A stretch of DNA of 64,000 nt from UBA12018 sp051656605 (GTDB taxonomy: Bacteria; Bacteroidota; Bacteroidia; Bacteroidales; CAMTPD01): assembly GCA_051656605.1 (NCBI GenBank), contig JBOGCF010000053.1:19345-83344 (forward strand), written 5' to 3'. A program made the translations under genes and the position numbers. Shown here one piece after another: positions 1-8,239 of the stretch (positions are counted from its first letter, which is position 1; the number at the start of each line of letters is the position of its first letter). Below the pieces are notes generated by a model. That model was not told the DNA's origin. It saw only the letters and a program-made list of their open reading frames with translations, and did not search any database.

Positions 1-423
1 TATCCTGAAAAATGGGTGATTCTTTTGGCTTTGACTTCAAACAAAGGTTCTAAAGATTTCCAATTTATGGAAGATAAAGATGGTGAACGTTTGTTTGAGA
101 AAGTACTTAAGACATCACAAACTTGGGCTTCTGATGATCAGTTGATGTTTGTAGTAGGTGCTACTCAAGGAAAGATGTTCTTAGATATCCGTAAGCATGC
201 TCCAAATCACTTCTTGCTTGTTCCTGGTGTAGGTGCACAAGGTGGTAGCTTGAAGGAAGTTGCAGAATACGGTATGAACGATACGTGCGGTTTGTTGGTA
301 AACTCTTCTCGCGCGATTATCTATGCTGATACAACTGAGAAATTTGCAGAAGTGGCTCGTGTTGAAGCAGAGAAAGTTCAAAAAGAAATGGCTCAATACC
401 TTGCAGAAAAAGGTCTTTGCTAA
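1..423 (+). CDS. pyrF: Orotidine 5'-phosphate decarboxylase, C-terminal part (type 2 PyrF)
   Basis: The gene is cut by the left edge: the frame is open from base 1 and ends at TAA 421-423, giving about 140 residues of C-terminal sequence. The protein decarboxylates OMP to UMP, the last step of de novo pyrimidine synthesis, in the cytoplasm. The segment FLLVPGVGAQGG is the phosphate-binding loop of the longer type-2 enzymes, and VNSSRAIIYA follows as in that family. The catalytic Lys/Asp region lies outside the window. A hairpin with a T-rich tail follows at 519-566, so pyrF probably ends its own transcript. The GTG at 16 is internal, not the start. Confidence 0.88.
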   Translation, partial: YPEKWVILLALTSNKGSKDFQFMEDKDGERLFEKVLKTSQTWASDDQLMFVVGATQGKMFLDIRKHAPNHFLLVPGVGAQGGSLKEVAEYGMNDTCGLLVNSSRAIIYADTTEKFAEVARVEAEKVQKEMAQYLAEKGLC

Positions 424-518
424 TTAGAAAAGACTTTAAAAGAGATGAGATTTAGAGATGTGTTTTTTGCATAATCACTTGTAAACTCAACTCTGTATAA
501 AGGTGTTTAAAATATTCG

Positions 519-566
519 GCCGTCAGTCTTTTACAAAGTATAGTAAGAGGCTGACGGCTGTTTTTG
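519..566 (+). terminator. Intrinsic terminator after pyrF
   Basis: Arms 519-530 and 546-558 share a perfect gccgtcag/ctgacggc core with a wobble-containing extension, followed by a tgtttttgtt tract. It separates pyrF from lpxD. Confidence 0.75.
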
Positions 567-803
567 TTATTTATTTACTCGATTATTGTTTCAAATCGGA
601 TCCATTGTAGTTTTTTTGTAATATTTGATATATCAGTAATTTTGTTGATTATCAGTTGTAAACAAGGAGTTTTTGCTCCTTTTCTAATTATTTAATCACG
701 AAATATCACTGAGTTTTTGAAAATTATTGCCAAATTTGCAACCTCACGGAAATACCGTGGGGTAAATTGTATTTACCGACTTAAAGATAAACATCAAATA
801 GTA

Positions 804-1850
804 ATGGAGTTTACTGCTCAGCAAATTGCAGCTTTTCTGAATGGCGTGATCGAAGGAGACGCTTCAGTAAAGGTTAGTAATTTTTCGAAGATAGAAGAAG
901 GTAAACCGGGGACTCTTACGTTTTTGGCAAATCCTAAGTATGAGAGCTTTATTTATGAAACACAAGCTTCTGTTGTGTTAGTAAATAACGACTTCGTACC
1001 TTCACAACCCTTAACGACGACTTTAATAAAGGTACCTAATGCCTATGCTGCATTGGCAATGCTTATGAGCATGGTAGAACAGGCTAAACCAAAGAAAACA
1101 GGAATTGATTCTACTGCATTCATCGCTGCTACTGCACAGTTGGGCGAAAATCCTTATGTAGGAAACTTTGCTTACATTGGTGAGAATGTAAAGATCGGAC
1201 ACAATGTAAAAATATATCCACAAGTATATATTGGAGATAATGTGAATATCGGTGATAATGTAACCGTATATCCACATGCATGCATTTATGATGGATGTAA
1301 CCTTGGCAGCAATCTTATTATTCATGCCGGAGCAGTAATCGGTGCAGACGGATTTGGTTTCGCACCAGAAGGTGATGGCTATAAAAAGATCCCTCAGATC
1401 GGAAATGTAATCATTGAAGATGATGTAGAGATCGGTGCAAATACAACGATCGATAGAGCTGTAATGGATTCTACCATTATTCGCAAAGGCGTGAAGCTTG
1501 ACAATCTGATTCAAATTGCTCACAACGTAGAAGTGGGTGAGAATACGGTAATGGCAGCACAAGTAGGTGTAGCCGGATCAGTGAAGATTGGTAAGCATTG
1601 TATGTTTGGTGGACAAGTAGGTCTTGCCGGGCACTTGAAAATTGGAGATAATGTAAACTTAGGGGCTCAATCGGGTATAATCAGCAGTGTTGAAGGTAAT
1701 ACGACTGTATTAGGATCACCGTCGATGCCTGCAAAATCGTATATGCGTTCGAGTGCAATCTTTAGTAAGTTGCCTGAGATGTATCGTACGATGGGACAAT
1801 TGCAGCGAGAAATAGAGCAACTAAAAGAAGAAATAAATAAAAACCGTTAA
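804..1850 (+). CDS. lpxD: UDP-3-O-(3-hydroxyacyl)glucosamine N-acyltransferase LpxD
   Basis: LpxD adds the second acyl chain, at N2 of UDP-3-O-acyl-glucosamine, in cytoplasmic lipid A synthesis. The 348-residue protein has the N-terminal uridine-binding region (MEFTAQQIAAFLNG) followed by a long left-handed beta-helix of hexapeptide repeats such as VKIGHNVKIYPQVYIGDNV. It contains GADGFGF and the QIAHNVEVGENT segment that carries the catalytic His, and ends in a short charged coil. ATG 804 is chosen because it starts where family members start; the frame extends upstream only through a TTG at 717 without similarity. lpxC-fabZ follows after 3 bp, so the two are surely co-transcribed. Length is normal. 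Confidence 0.95.
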   Translation: MEFTAQQIAAFLNGVIEGDASVKVSNFSKIEEGKPGTLTFLANPKYESFIYETQASVVLVNNDFVPSQPLTTTLIKVPNAYAALAMLMSMVEQAKPKKTGIDSTAFIAATAQLGENPYVGNFAYIGENVKIGHNVKIYPQVYIGDNVNIGDNVTVYPHACIYDGCNLGSNLIIHAGAVIGADGFGFAPEGDGYKKIPQIGNVIIEDDVEIGANTTIDRAVMDSTIIRKGVKLDNLIQIAHNVEVGENTVMAAQVGVAGSVKIGKHCMFGGQVGLAGHLKIGDNVNLGAQSGIISSVEGNTTVLGSPSMPAKSYMRSSAIFSKLPEMYRTMGQLQREIEQLKEEINKNR

Positions 1851-1853
1851 CTT

Positions 1854-3239
1854 ATGCAGAAACAGAAGACGCTCAAAGAGAGCTTTTCTTTGCAGGGAAA
1901 AGGTCTACATACAGGACTTGATATTGTGGTAACTTTTCATCCGGCACCTGAAAACCATGGATATAAAATTAAACGTGTTGATCTTGAAGATCAGCCAGTG
2001 ATTGATGCTTTGGCCGAAAATGTAGTAGCTACTCAACGTGGTACTGTTGTTTCGAAAAAAGGTGTACAAATTAGCACAATCGAGCATGCGATGGCCGCTC
2101 TTTATGCTTATGAAATAGATAACTGTCTTATCGAAGTTAATGCTCCTGAATTTCCAATTTTAGATGGTAGTGCAAAGCATTACGTAGAAGAAATTGAAAA
2201 AGCAGGTATTGTAGATCAAAGTGTTTCGAAAGATTACTATATCGTTAAAAATAAAATTGAAGTTAGAGATGAAGAAACCGGTTCTTCACTTATTATTCTT
2301 CCGGATGATAAGTTCTCTGTAAATGCTTTGATTTCGTTTGATTCAGCAGTGTTGTCAAATCAATTTGCGACATTAAATGATTTGAGTGAATTCAAAGACG
2401 AGATCGCTGCTTCACGTACGTTTGTATTTGTAAGAGAGGTTGAAGCTTTGATTCAAAATAACTTGATCAAAGGTGGAGACCTAGATAATGCAATTGTGAT
2501 CTATGATCAAAAAATTAGTCAAGAAGATCTTGATAACCTAGCTGATACAATGGGTATTGAGCATAAAGTTGTGAATGAACTTGGCTATATCAATAACAAA
2601 CCTTTAGTCTTTGTGAACGAGCCTGCTCGTCACAAACTATTAGATATTATCGGGGATATTGCTCTTATCGGTAAACCAATTAAGGGTAGAATCATTGCAA
2701 CTCGTCCGGGGCATAAGATCAACAATCAATTGGCTCGTATGATTCGTAAAGATATCAAGCAAAATGAAGTACAGGCTCCTCTATACAATATTTGCAACAC
2801 TCCGGTAATGGATATCAATAAGATCAAGGGATTACTTCCTCATCGTTATCCATTCTTAATGGTTGATAAAATCATCGATTTGGGCAGCGACTACATTGTA
2901 GGTGTGAAGAATGTAACAACAAACGAGCCGTTCTTTATGGGACACTTCCCAGAAGAGCCTGTTATGCCAGGTGTGTTACTTGTTGAAGCAATGGCACAAA
3001 CAGGAGGTTTGCTAGTCCTTAATTCTGTAGATGAGCCACAACGTTATTCGACATATTTTATGAAAATAGATGCCGTAAAATTCCGTCAGAAAGTGGTGCC
3101 GGGCGATACAGTAGTATTTCGTCTAAACCTGCTTACTGAAATTCGTCGCGGATGTGCTTACATGAAAGGGTATGCATTCGTAGGTGAAAAGGTAGTTTGC
3201 GAAGCGGAGTTTATGGCTCAAATAGTTAAAAACAAATAA
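1854..3239 (+). CDS. lpxC: LpxC-FabZ fusion: UDP-3-O-acyl-GlcNAc deacetylase / 3-hydroxyacyl-ACP dehydratase
   Basis: This is a bifunctional protein of 461 residues, an arrangement typical of Bacteroidetes. Residues about 1-305 are LpxC, the zinc deacetylase that commits UDP-acyl-GlcNAc to lipid A: H78, H250 and D254 fit the zinc ligands, E77 the general base and H277 the second catalytic His in RPGHKIN. Residues about 315-461 are FabZ, which dehydrates 3-hydroxyacyl-ACP in fatty acid synthesis: the hot-dog motif GHFPEEPVMPG holds catalytic H364 and E378 lies 14 residues later in LLVEAMAQ. Both active sites look intact. Since the two enzymes draw on the same hydroxyacyl-ACP pool, the fusion may couple their levels; that is inference. 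It sits between lpxD (3 bp) and lpxA (12 bp). Confidence 0.96.
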   Translation: MQKQKTLKESFSLQGKGLHTGLDIVVTFHPAPENHGYKIKRVDLEDQPVIDALAENVVATQRGTVVSKKGVQISTIEHAMAALYAYEIDNCLIEVNAPEFPILDGSAKHYVEEIEKAGIVDQSVSKDYYIVKNKIEVRDEETGSSLIILPDDKFSVNALISFDSAVLSNQFATLNDLSEFKDEIAASRTFVFVREVEALIQNNLIKGGDLDNAIVIYDQKISQEDLDNLADTMGIEHKVVNELGYINNKPLVFVNEPARHKLLDIIGDIALIGKPIKGRIIATRPGHKINNQLARMIRKDIKQNEVQAPLYNICNTPVMDINKIKGLLPHRYPFLMVDKIIDLGSDYIVGVKNVTTNEPFFMGHFPEEPVMPGVLLVEAMAQTGGLLVLNSVDEPQRYSTYFMKIDAVKFRQKVVPGDTVVFRLNLLTEIRRGCAYMKGYAFVGEKVVCEAEFMAQIVKNK

Positions 3240-3251
3240 GTATTACACAAG

Positions 3252-4031
3252 ATGAATCAACCTTTAGCTGCTATTCATCCCGAAGCAATAATTGGTAAGA
3301 ATGTTACAATCGATGCATTTGCAGTGATTGATAAGAATGTAGTAATTGGCGACAATTGCCACATCTATTCGCACGCTGTTATTTTGGACGGAGCTCGCAT
3401 TGGAAACAATTGTCGTATTTTTCCGGGAGCCGTTATTGCGGGTGTCCCTCAAGACTTGAAGTTTCAAGGAGAAGCTACTACTGCCGAAATTGGTGACAAC
3501 ACCACCGTACGTGAGTGTGTGACTGTAAACAGAGGTACTTTTGCAAAAGGGAAAACAGTAGTTGGAAAGAATTGTTTGCTTATGGCTTATTGCCATATTG
3601 CGCACGATTGTGAGATTAAAGACAATGTAATCATTGGAAACGCATCACAAATTGCCGGGGAGGTTGAAATTGATGATCACGCTATCGTTAGTGGAGGTAC
3701 ATTGGTTCATCAGTTCTCGCGCATTTCACTGCACACGATGATTCAGGGTGGTTCTCGCGTAGGTAAGGACATTCCTCCTTACACGCTAGTAGGTCGCGAA
3801 CCTATTTCGTATGCCGGTATCAATATTGTAGGCTTGAGAAGAAGAGGTTTTTCAAACGAGCAAATCTTCCTGATTCAGGATATTTATCGTACACTTTACA
3901 ACTCAGGTCTTAATACGACTGATGCTCTTGAGCGTATCGAAAAAGAATATCCTGCATGTACTGAGCGTGATGTGATTCTTAACTTTATCAAATCATCGAA
4001 GCGTGGTATTGTAAGAGGTTACATGGGCTAA
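3252..4031 (+). CDS. lpxA: UDP-N-acetylglucosamine O-acyltransferase LpxA
   Basis: LpxA transfers a 3-hydroxyacyl chain from ACP to O3 of UDP-GlcNAc, the first lipid A step. The 259-residue protein is a left-handed beta-helix of hexapeptide repeats (residues about 3-190) with a helical C-terminus (SNEQIFLIQDIYRTLYNSG). The catalytic His is H118 in the conserved AHDC segment, and HQFSRI and GLRRRGFS are typical LpxA signatures. Length is normal. It is the last gene of the lpxD-lpxCfabZ-lpxA unit, followed by a strong terminator at 4085-4136. Note that the biosynthetic order LpxA, LpxC, LpxD is the reverse of the gene order. Confidence 0.96.
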   Translation: MNQPLAAIHPEAIIGKNVTIDAFAVIDKNVVIGDNCHIYSHAVILDGARIGNNCRIFPGAVIAGVPQDLKFQGEATTAEIGDNTTVRECVTVNRGTFAKGKTVVGKNCLLMAYCHIAHDCEIKDNVIIGNASQIAGEVEIDDHAIVSGGTLVHQFSRISLHTMIQGGSRVGKDIPPYTLVGREPISYAGINIVGLRRRGFSNEQIFLIQDIYRTLYNSGLNTTDALERIEKEYPACTERDVILNFIKSSKRGIVRGYMG

Positions 4032-4084
4032 GCTCTGCTTTGAAAATGTATTTATCGCTTGTTGCGGTAACTGTAAAATAAATT

Positions 4085-4136
4085 CTCCCCTGTTGTAAGT
4101 AACATTTGTTATTTGCAGCAGGGGAGATTATTTTTT
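4085..4136 (+). terminator. Intrinsic terminator after lpxA
   Basis: An 11-bp stem with one wobble, 4085-4095 (ctcccctgttg) with 4116-4126 (cagcaggggag), is followed by attattttttat. The rest of the 4032-4345 gap is AT-rich and holds nothing else I can name. Confidence 0.85.
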
Positions 4137-4345
4137 ATATATTCACGAAAAGTAAACAGCATTCGAAGTTATTATCGTTTGAAATATAAAATAAAAATAA
4201 GAAGGAATGATCATTTTATATTTGTTGTTTGTTAATGAATTGAGAATAACATAAAGAGTCTCTCAATTGATACGCTCTTGATGAAAAACGATATTAGATA
4301 ATACGAATAAAATTACTACTTTTGAACTCAGAAAACAGAATAACT

Positions 4346-4906
4346 ATGGTATTTAGATTTTTAATCCTATCAGATGAGGTTGATGACTTTAAAAGAGAGA
4401 TTCTGATCGATTCGGAAGCAACTTTTCAAGATCTTCAAAATGCAATTTTAGCATCGGTTGGTTTCACAAACGACCAAATTACTACATTCTTTATTTGCGA
4501 AGACGACTGGAGCAAACAAACAGAAGTTACGCTAATGGAAATGGATACCAATTACGAAGACGATACATTCGTGATGGACGTTACCAAGCTAGAAGAACTT
4601 CTTGAAGATGAAAAGCAAAAGCTATTGTTTGTTTTCGACATGATGGCAGAGAGAGCTTTCTTTATGGAACTTCTTGAGATCCTTCCGGGCAAAAGCATGG
4701 AAAGACCTAAATGCTCGCTGAAAGAAGGTGACGCACCTGTACAAGTTATGTCATTCGAAGAATTTGAGACAAAAGCATCTGCTGCTGACTTCGGTGAAAA
4801 CTTCTATGGCGACGAAGAGTTTGACATGGATGAATTAGATCATGAAGGATACGAAAATCTATCGGACGATATGTTGAGTGAAAACCCATACGACGATCGC
4901 TATTGA
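4346..4906 (+). CDS. pRiA4b ORF-3-like / TnpR-passenger family protein
   Basis: A cytoplasmic acidic protein of 186 residues. The N-terminal part (MVFRFLILSDEVDDFKREILID, then FQDLQNAI and FFICEDDWSKQ) resembles the plasmid pRiA4b ORF-3-like fold, commonly annotated as IS1096 passenger TnpR family. The C-terminal 50 residues are strongly acidic (FYGDEEFDMDELDHEGYE). Despite the family name there is no recombinase catalytic motif and no mobile element nearby. ATG 4346 is preferred to the in-frame TTG 4322 because the family starts at MVFRF. The stop overlaps the miaA start as TGATG, implying translational coupling; this pairing with miaA is, to my knowledge, recurrent in Bacteroidales. Function is unknown. 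Confidence 0.82.
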   Translation: MVFRFLILSDEVDDFKREILIDSEATFQDLQNAILASVGFTNDQITTFFICEDDWSKQTEVTLMEMDTNYEDDTFVMDVTKLEELLEDEKQKLLFVFDMMAERAFFMELLEILPGKSMERPKCSLKEGDAPVQVMSFEEFETKASAADFGENFYGDEEFDMDELDHEGYENLSDDMLSENPYDDRY

Positions 4907-5811
4907 TGAAGTCGGTTGTAGTTTTACTCGGGCCTACCGGAGTGGGAAAGACTGAACTGAGCCTAAGGCTTGCAGAACACTTCGGTTCGCCGATTATTTC
5001 CTCAGATTCACGCCAAATCTACAAAGGTCTTGTAGTAGGAACCGCAGCACCAACTACCGAGCAAATGCAACGGGTAAAGCATTACTTGGTTGGAGAACTC
5101 GATCCTACAGACTATTTCAGTTCCAGTAGATTCGAAGAAGAAGCTCTTCGGTTGATCCAAGAACAGCATGCAACCAAAGATGTTGTATTTGTGTCGGGTG
5201 GCTCGATGATGTACATTGATTCACTTTGTAACGGTATTGATGATATACCTTCAATTGATCCGGAATTGCGTAAAGAAATGGTTCATTTCTATGAAACCGA
5301 AGGATTGGAAGCACTCCAACAGAGGCTAAAGGAACTTGATCCTGTATTTTACGAACAAGTAGATCTTAAAAATCACAAGCGAGTACTGCATGCTGTTGAA
5401 GTATGTATACAAAGTGGTAAGCCTTATTCGGAACTTCGTAAGAATAAGAAGAAAGAGCGCCCTTTTCAGATCATAAAGATTGGACTGATTCGTGACCGGG
5501 AAGAGCTCTATGAGCGTATCAATTTGCGTGTGGATGAAATGATGAAAGATGGCTTGCTAGAAGAAGCTCGTTTGTTTTATCCTCAAAAACATCTCAACTC
5601 CCTTAATACTGTAGGTTACAAAGAGATGTTTAAGTACCTTGATGGCGAATGGGCGCTTGATTTTGCAATTGAAAAAGTGAAGCAAAACTCTCGGATTTAT
5701 TCACGCAAGCAGATGACTTGGTTCAAGCGCGATCAGGAAATAAAGTGGTTTCATCCCGAGCACGAGGCTGAAATTTTACAATACATCGAAGATCAGATCA
5801 AAAATAAATAG
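4906..5811 (+). CDS. miaA: tRNA dimethylallyltransferase MiaA
   Basis: MiaA transfers a dimethylallyl group to N6 of A37 in tRNAs reading UNN codons, the first step of ms2i6A formation. The 301-residue protein has a P-loop GPTGVGKT at residues 9-16, the SDSRQIYKG substrate-binding segment, VVGTAAPT, and the C-terminal NTVGYKEMFKYLDGE and SRIYSRKQMTWFKRD motifs, all typical. The start is ATG 4906, whose A is also the last base of the upstream TGA; the frame could open two codons earlier in a TTG but overlap coupling at ATG is more likely. A bidirectional hairpin follows at 5842-5882. Confidence 0.96.
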   Translation: MKSVVVLLGPTGVGKTELSLRLAEHFGSPIISSDSRQIYKGLVVGTAAPTTEQMQRVKHYLVGELDPTDYFSSSRFEEEALRLIQEQHATKDVVFVSGGSMMYIDSLCNGIDDIPSIDPELRKEMVHFYETEGLEALQQRLKELDPVFYEQVDLKNHKRVLHAVEVCIQSGKPYSELRKNKKKERPFQIIKIGLIRDREELYERINLRVDEMMKDGLLEEARLFYPQKHLNSLNTVGYKEMFKYLDGEWALDFAIEKVKQNSRIYSRKQMTWFKRDQEIKWFHPEHEAEILQYIEDQIKNK

Positions 5812-5841
5812 TAATGCGTAGCGAATACGCAGTCATAAATA

Positions 5842-5882
5842 AAAAGCTCATAAAATCAGACACCTGATTCTATGAGCTTTTT
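5842..5882 (+). terminator. Intrinsic terminator after miaA
   Basis: An 11-bp perfect stem 5842-5852/5871-5881 (aaaagctcata/tatgagctttt) with an inner aatcag/ctgatt pairing, ending in a T run. Confidence 0.85.
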
Positions 5883-5993
5883 CCATATATATCCGCCGTC
5901 AAAACCATGCATGTTTTTTCAAGAAACCTAACTTACTTTTTTTATAAACCAAGCATAGTTTTTTATTAGGATATACTCAGGATATTTTGCTAT

Positions 5994-6026
5994 AAAAAAG
6001 CGCCGGAGAACTCCGACGCTTTTTTG
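5994..6026 (-). terminator. Terminator of the PCMD gene
   Basis: Arms 5994-6008 and 6011-6025 pair with one C-A mismatch and only two loop bases; on the minus strand the hairpin ends in a long T run. It lies directly downstream of the minus-strand gene at 6036. The gap 5812-6035 holds only this hairpin and the miaA terminator. Confidence 0.8.
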
Positions 6027-6035
6027 AATATCGTA

Positions 6036-7058
6036 TTAATATGCTAGTTTTACGTTGTCTACCCAGATTGTATTACCTGGTGAACCGATGTATGCCCCTC
6101 CATGGCTAGAAGAGATTTGAACCATAAGATGTGTAGGCTGCTCATTGGCATCAGCCCAACCTACCTCTTGAATTGGAACCACTTTTCCTGCTTTGTTTTT
6201 TGCATATTTTACATCGTCGCCGGTGTAGAGTTGCATTTGAGGTTTAAACTTTGCATTGGAACGGATGTCTCCATATAGCACTTCGACCGGATGCTCATTA
6301 ATCCAGTTTGGTGTAGTTTTATGAATGCGTTCACTCCCGGTACCTACACGTTTGGCAAAGATATTACCGTCTGCATCTTCCCATCTTTTTTGTAATAAAA
6401 TCGTGATTTCGGCAAAGTCTTCACCAGGTACATCAGATATTTTGCTAAAACCGGTTGCTTTGATACGATCTTTCTCGCCGGTGACTTTCATTTTATAGTC
6501 GAGCAGAAGAGCTTTTGGTCGTTTGGTGAATGGAACCCCCATCGCGAGTTTGCTTTGCGGGTTTTTAGTACTTTTGATTGGCTCTTGCACTTCTCCTAAA
6601 AATAGGGTACCTGATGCAAGAACGGTGATGTTTACGATTCCAAGCACTTTACAAGTCTCCATACGAGTTTCGAGGCGTGCACATTGACCGTTGTCTCTTT
6701 TTTCTGGAAAAACAGTGACACTCGTTTTCGTTACACCTACATTAGCCATAACATTCGACGTAGCCCAAGGAGACTTCGGATTTGCTTTGTATGCAATATT
6801 GCCAATAACTGTATCGGTTGGAGCTACTTCGAAAAGAAGTCGCTTATTGCCTCCTAATATTGCCGACTCTTCAATCTCGCGAACTACCCATTGATTGAAA
6901 TTGCCCATGGCAATGGGTTCTACGCTATCGTATTTTGGGGCAGGTGTAGATTGTGCAATTATTTGTCCTGATGTTAGTAGCATCATACACAATGATCCTA
7001 TCGAAACAAGTTGTTTGATTTGCTCTTTCATCTTATTCATTTTGCGTTTAGATATCAT
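6036..7058 (-). CDS. PCMD domain-containing secreted protein
   Basis: A 340-residue exported protein. An N-terminal signal peptide (hydrophobic SIGSLCMMLLTSGQIIAQ) precedes a domain that matches PCMD (putative carbohydrate metabolism domain): FNQWVVRE near the start, LLLDYKMKV in the middle, and the C-terminal VQISSSHGGAYIGSP then NTIWVDNVKLAY, which is the family's most recognisable ending. No catalytic residues can be assigned. The start could also be M7 or M10, both ahead of the signal peptide core. It lies 57 bp after the sulfotransferase gene, but a hairpin terminator at 7072-7104 stands between them, so it is probably expressed separately or by readthrough. A role with the sulfonation genes is unproven. 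Confidence 0.78.
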   Translation of the reverse strand: MISKRKMNKMKEQIKQLVSIGSLCMMLLTSGQIIAQSTPAPKYDSVEPIAMGNFNQWVVREIEESAILGGNKRLLFEVAPTDTVIGNIAYKANPKSPWATSNVMANVGVTKTSVTVFPEKRDNGQCARLETRMETCKVLGIVNITVLASGTLFLGEVQEPIKSTKNPQSKLAMGVPFTKRPKALLLDYKMKVTGEKDRIKATGFSKISDVPGEDFAEITILLQKRWEDADGNIFAKRVGTGSERIHKTTPNWINEHPVEVLYGDIRSNAKFKPQMQLYTGDDVKYAKNKAGKVVPIQEVGWADANEQPTHLMVQISSSHGGAYIGSPGNTIWVDNVKLAY

Positions 7059-7071
7059 TAGTAGTGAAAGT

Positions 7072-7104
7072 AAAAGCCGGATGAAGTAAGTCGCATCCGG
7101 CTTT
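7072..7104 (-). terminator. Terminator of the sulfonation operon
   Basis: A perfect 11-bp stem, 7073-7083 with 7094-7104 (aaagccggatg/catccggcttt) and a 10-nt loop; on the minus strand it is followed by ttttactttc. It closes the cysQ-to-sulfotransferase transcript just before the PCMD gene. Confidence 0.8.
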
Positions 7105-7115
7105 CTATTATCTTA

Positions 7116-8222
7116 TTATAGAGAATAATCCCATCTTTTTAGGGCAAAATCCCAGTTGGCATTTACAATCTCTACCGTACGATCATCGTACTTATATTTA
7201 TTCTTCTTGTATCCTTTCTTTTTAGCAAGATACTTTTCAATATCAGGTCTGGCTTCTTCAAATCCGGGAATCGAAAGCGTTTCGTAGATCTTCTTAGTCA
7301 TACCCATTGCATCGGCTTCGAAGTCTTCAAACTTAACTTCAATCAAGTTCCCTTCAGGAATCAACGCTTTGTCTTTATCGTATTTGTAATACAGATCGCG
7401 GTATACGTCGATGATGTTTTGTTCAATTTCATCATTCGAGATATCTTGTAGCTTTAGCGGCTGAATTGTATTGGTAAAGAAACTACGAGTAGATTCGAAT
7501 ACGGTATACGGGTTACGAGCCAGATAAATGAATTTTGCGTTCGGAAACATCTCAAGCAACTCAGGTATACGTCCTGTGTGAGGAGGATTTTTTGAAAGGA
7601 ATTGTGTCCCTTTTGTATTCCAAAGTGAGATCTTAATAAGTTTCAAGAAAGCATCTTTGAATACATTAACCTCTTCTTTTGAGATATCTTCAAACAACAA
7701 ATATTTTTTGCTGTATTCACGTGTGTGCTTTGGCAAGAACCAGAAGTTGTAGAAGGTATAAGGAATCATGTTTGCAAGAGCGAACTCTTCTTCCTGAGGT
7801 AGGTCTACCTTTAGTTCCATGTTATCTGTCGGACGCTTATCCGGCATTAACCAAGCCATTTGTTTTTTGAAAAATGGCTGTCCCCATAATACCAAATTAG
7901 GAAATACGGTTTGATATGTTGTGTTGTATCCGAAATGCTTATCGCATGAAAGCACATTGTGTACAAATGTGGTACCGCTTCTCCAGTGTCCAAGGATAAA
8001 TACAGGTTCCATTTCAAGCGGTTTATTCGCAAGAAGCTTCTTATATTTACGCTCTTCGAGTGGAGCTAGAGTACTCAATATACGGCAAACAAAACGAGTA
8101 AGCTGGTACTTGCCTTTATAATTTTTATCGATGGTACGTCCTTTGATAATGTCATTGAATGTTTTCCAATGTGCACCAACCAAAGGAGTAATTGGTAGCT
8201 TTTGAAATTCTAATTTTCCCAT
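7116..8222 (-). CDS. PAPS-dependent sulfotransferase (BtSULT-like)
   Basis: This 368-residue protein should transfer a sulfonate group from PAPS to an acceptor hydroxyl. Residues 78-86 (GHWRSGTTF) form the 5'-phosphosulfate loop, K211 in FLSKNPPH matches the conserved Lys-Asn-Pro segment, and ARNPYTVFEST with R236 and S244 is the 3'-phosphate-binding motif. No signal peptide or membrane segment is visible, so it is cytoplasmic. It is the last gene of an operon that makes PAPS and clears PAP, so PAPS supply and use are joined. A cluster of this kind in Bacteroides thetaiotaomicron contains a sulfotransferase (BT0416) shown to sulfonate cholesterol-type steroids; whether this protein shares that acceptor is inference. 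A lipid or glycan acceptor is also possible. Confidence 0.88.
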   Translation of the reverse strand: MGKLEFQKLPITPLVGAHWKTFNDIIKGRTIDKNYKGKYQLTRFVCRILSTLAPLEERKYKKLLANKPLEMEPVFILGHWRSGTTFVHNVLSCDKHFGYNTTYQTVFPNLVLWGQPFFKKQMAWLMPDKRPTDNMELKVDLPQEEEFALANMIPYTFYNFWFLPKHTREYSKKYLLFEDISKEEVNVFKDAFLKLIKISLWNTKGTQFLSKNPPHTGRIPELLEMFPNAKFIYLARNPYTVFESTRSFFTNTIQPLKLQDISNDEIEQNIIDVYRDLYYKYDKDKALIPEGNLIEVKFEDFEADAMGMTKKIYETLSIPGFEEARPDIEKYLAKKKGYKKNKYKYDDRTVEIVNANWDFALKRWDYSL

Positions 8223-8239
8223 TAATTGTCGTCGTTTCG

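Noticed and set aside
717..803. N-terminal extension of lpxD from a TTG start
   Set aside because: The extra 29 residues do not match LpxD, and ATG 804 begins exactly where family members begin.
1023..1562. 179-codon minus-strand frame inside lpxD
   Set aside because: It is antisense to an unmistakable lpxD; the Ile/Tyr/Cys-rich product is a by-product of the repetitive hexapeptide coding sequence.
4322..4906. Transposase or resolvase suggested by the TnpR-passenger family name
   Set aside because: No catalytic recombinase residues, no terminal repeats and a conserved place before miaA; it is a chromosomal gene of unknown function.
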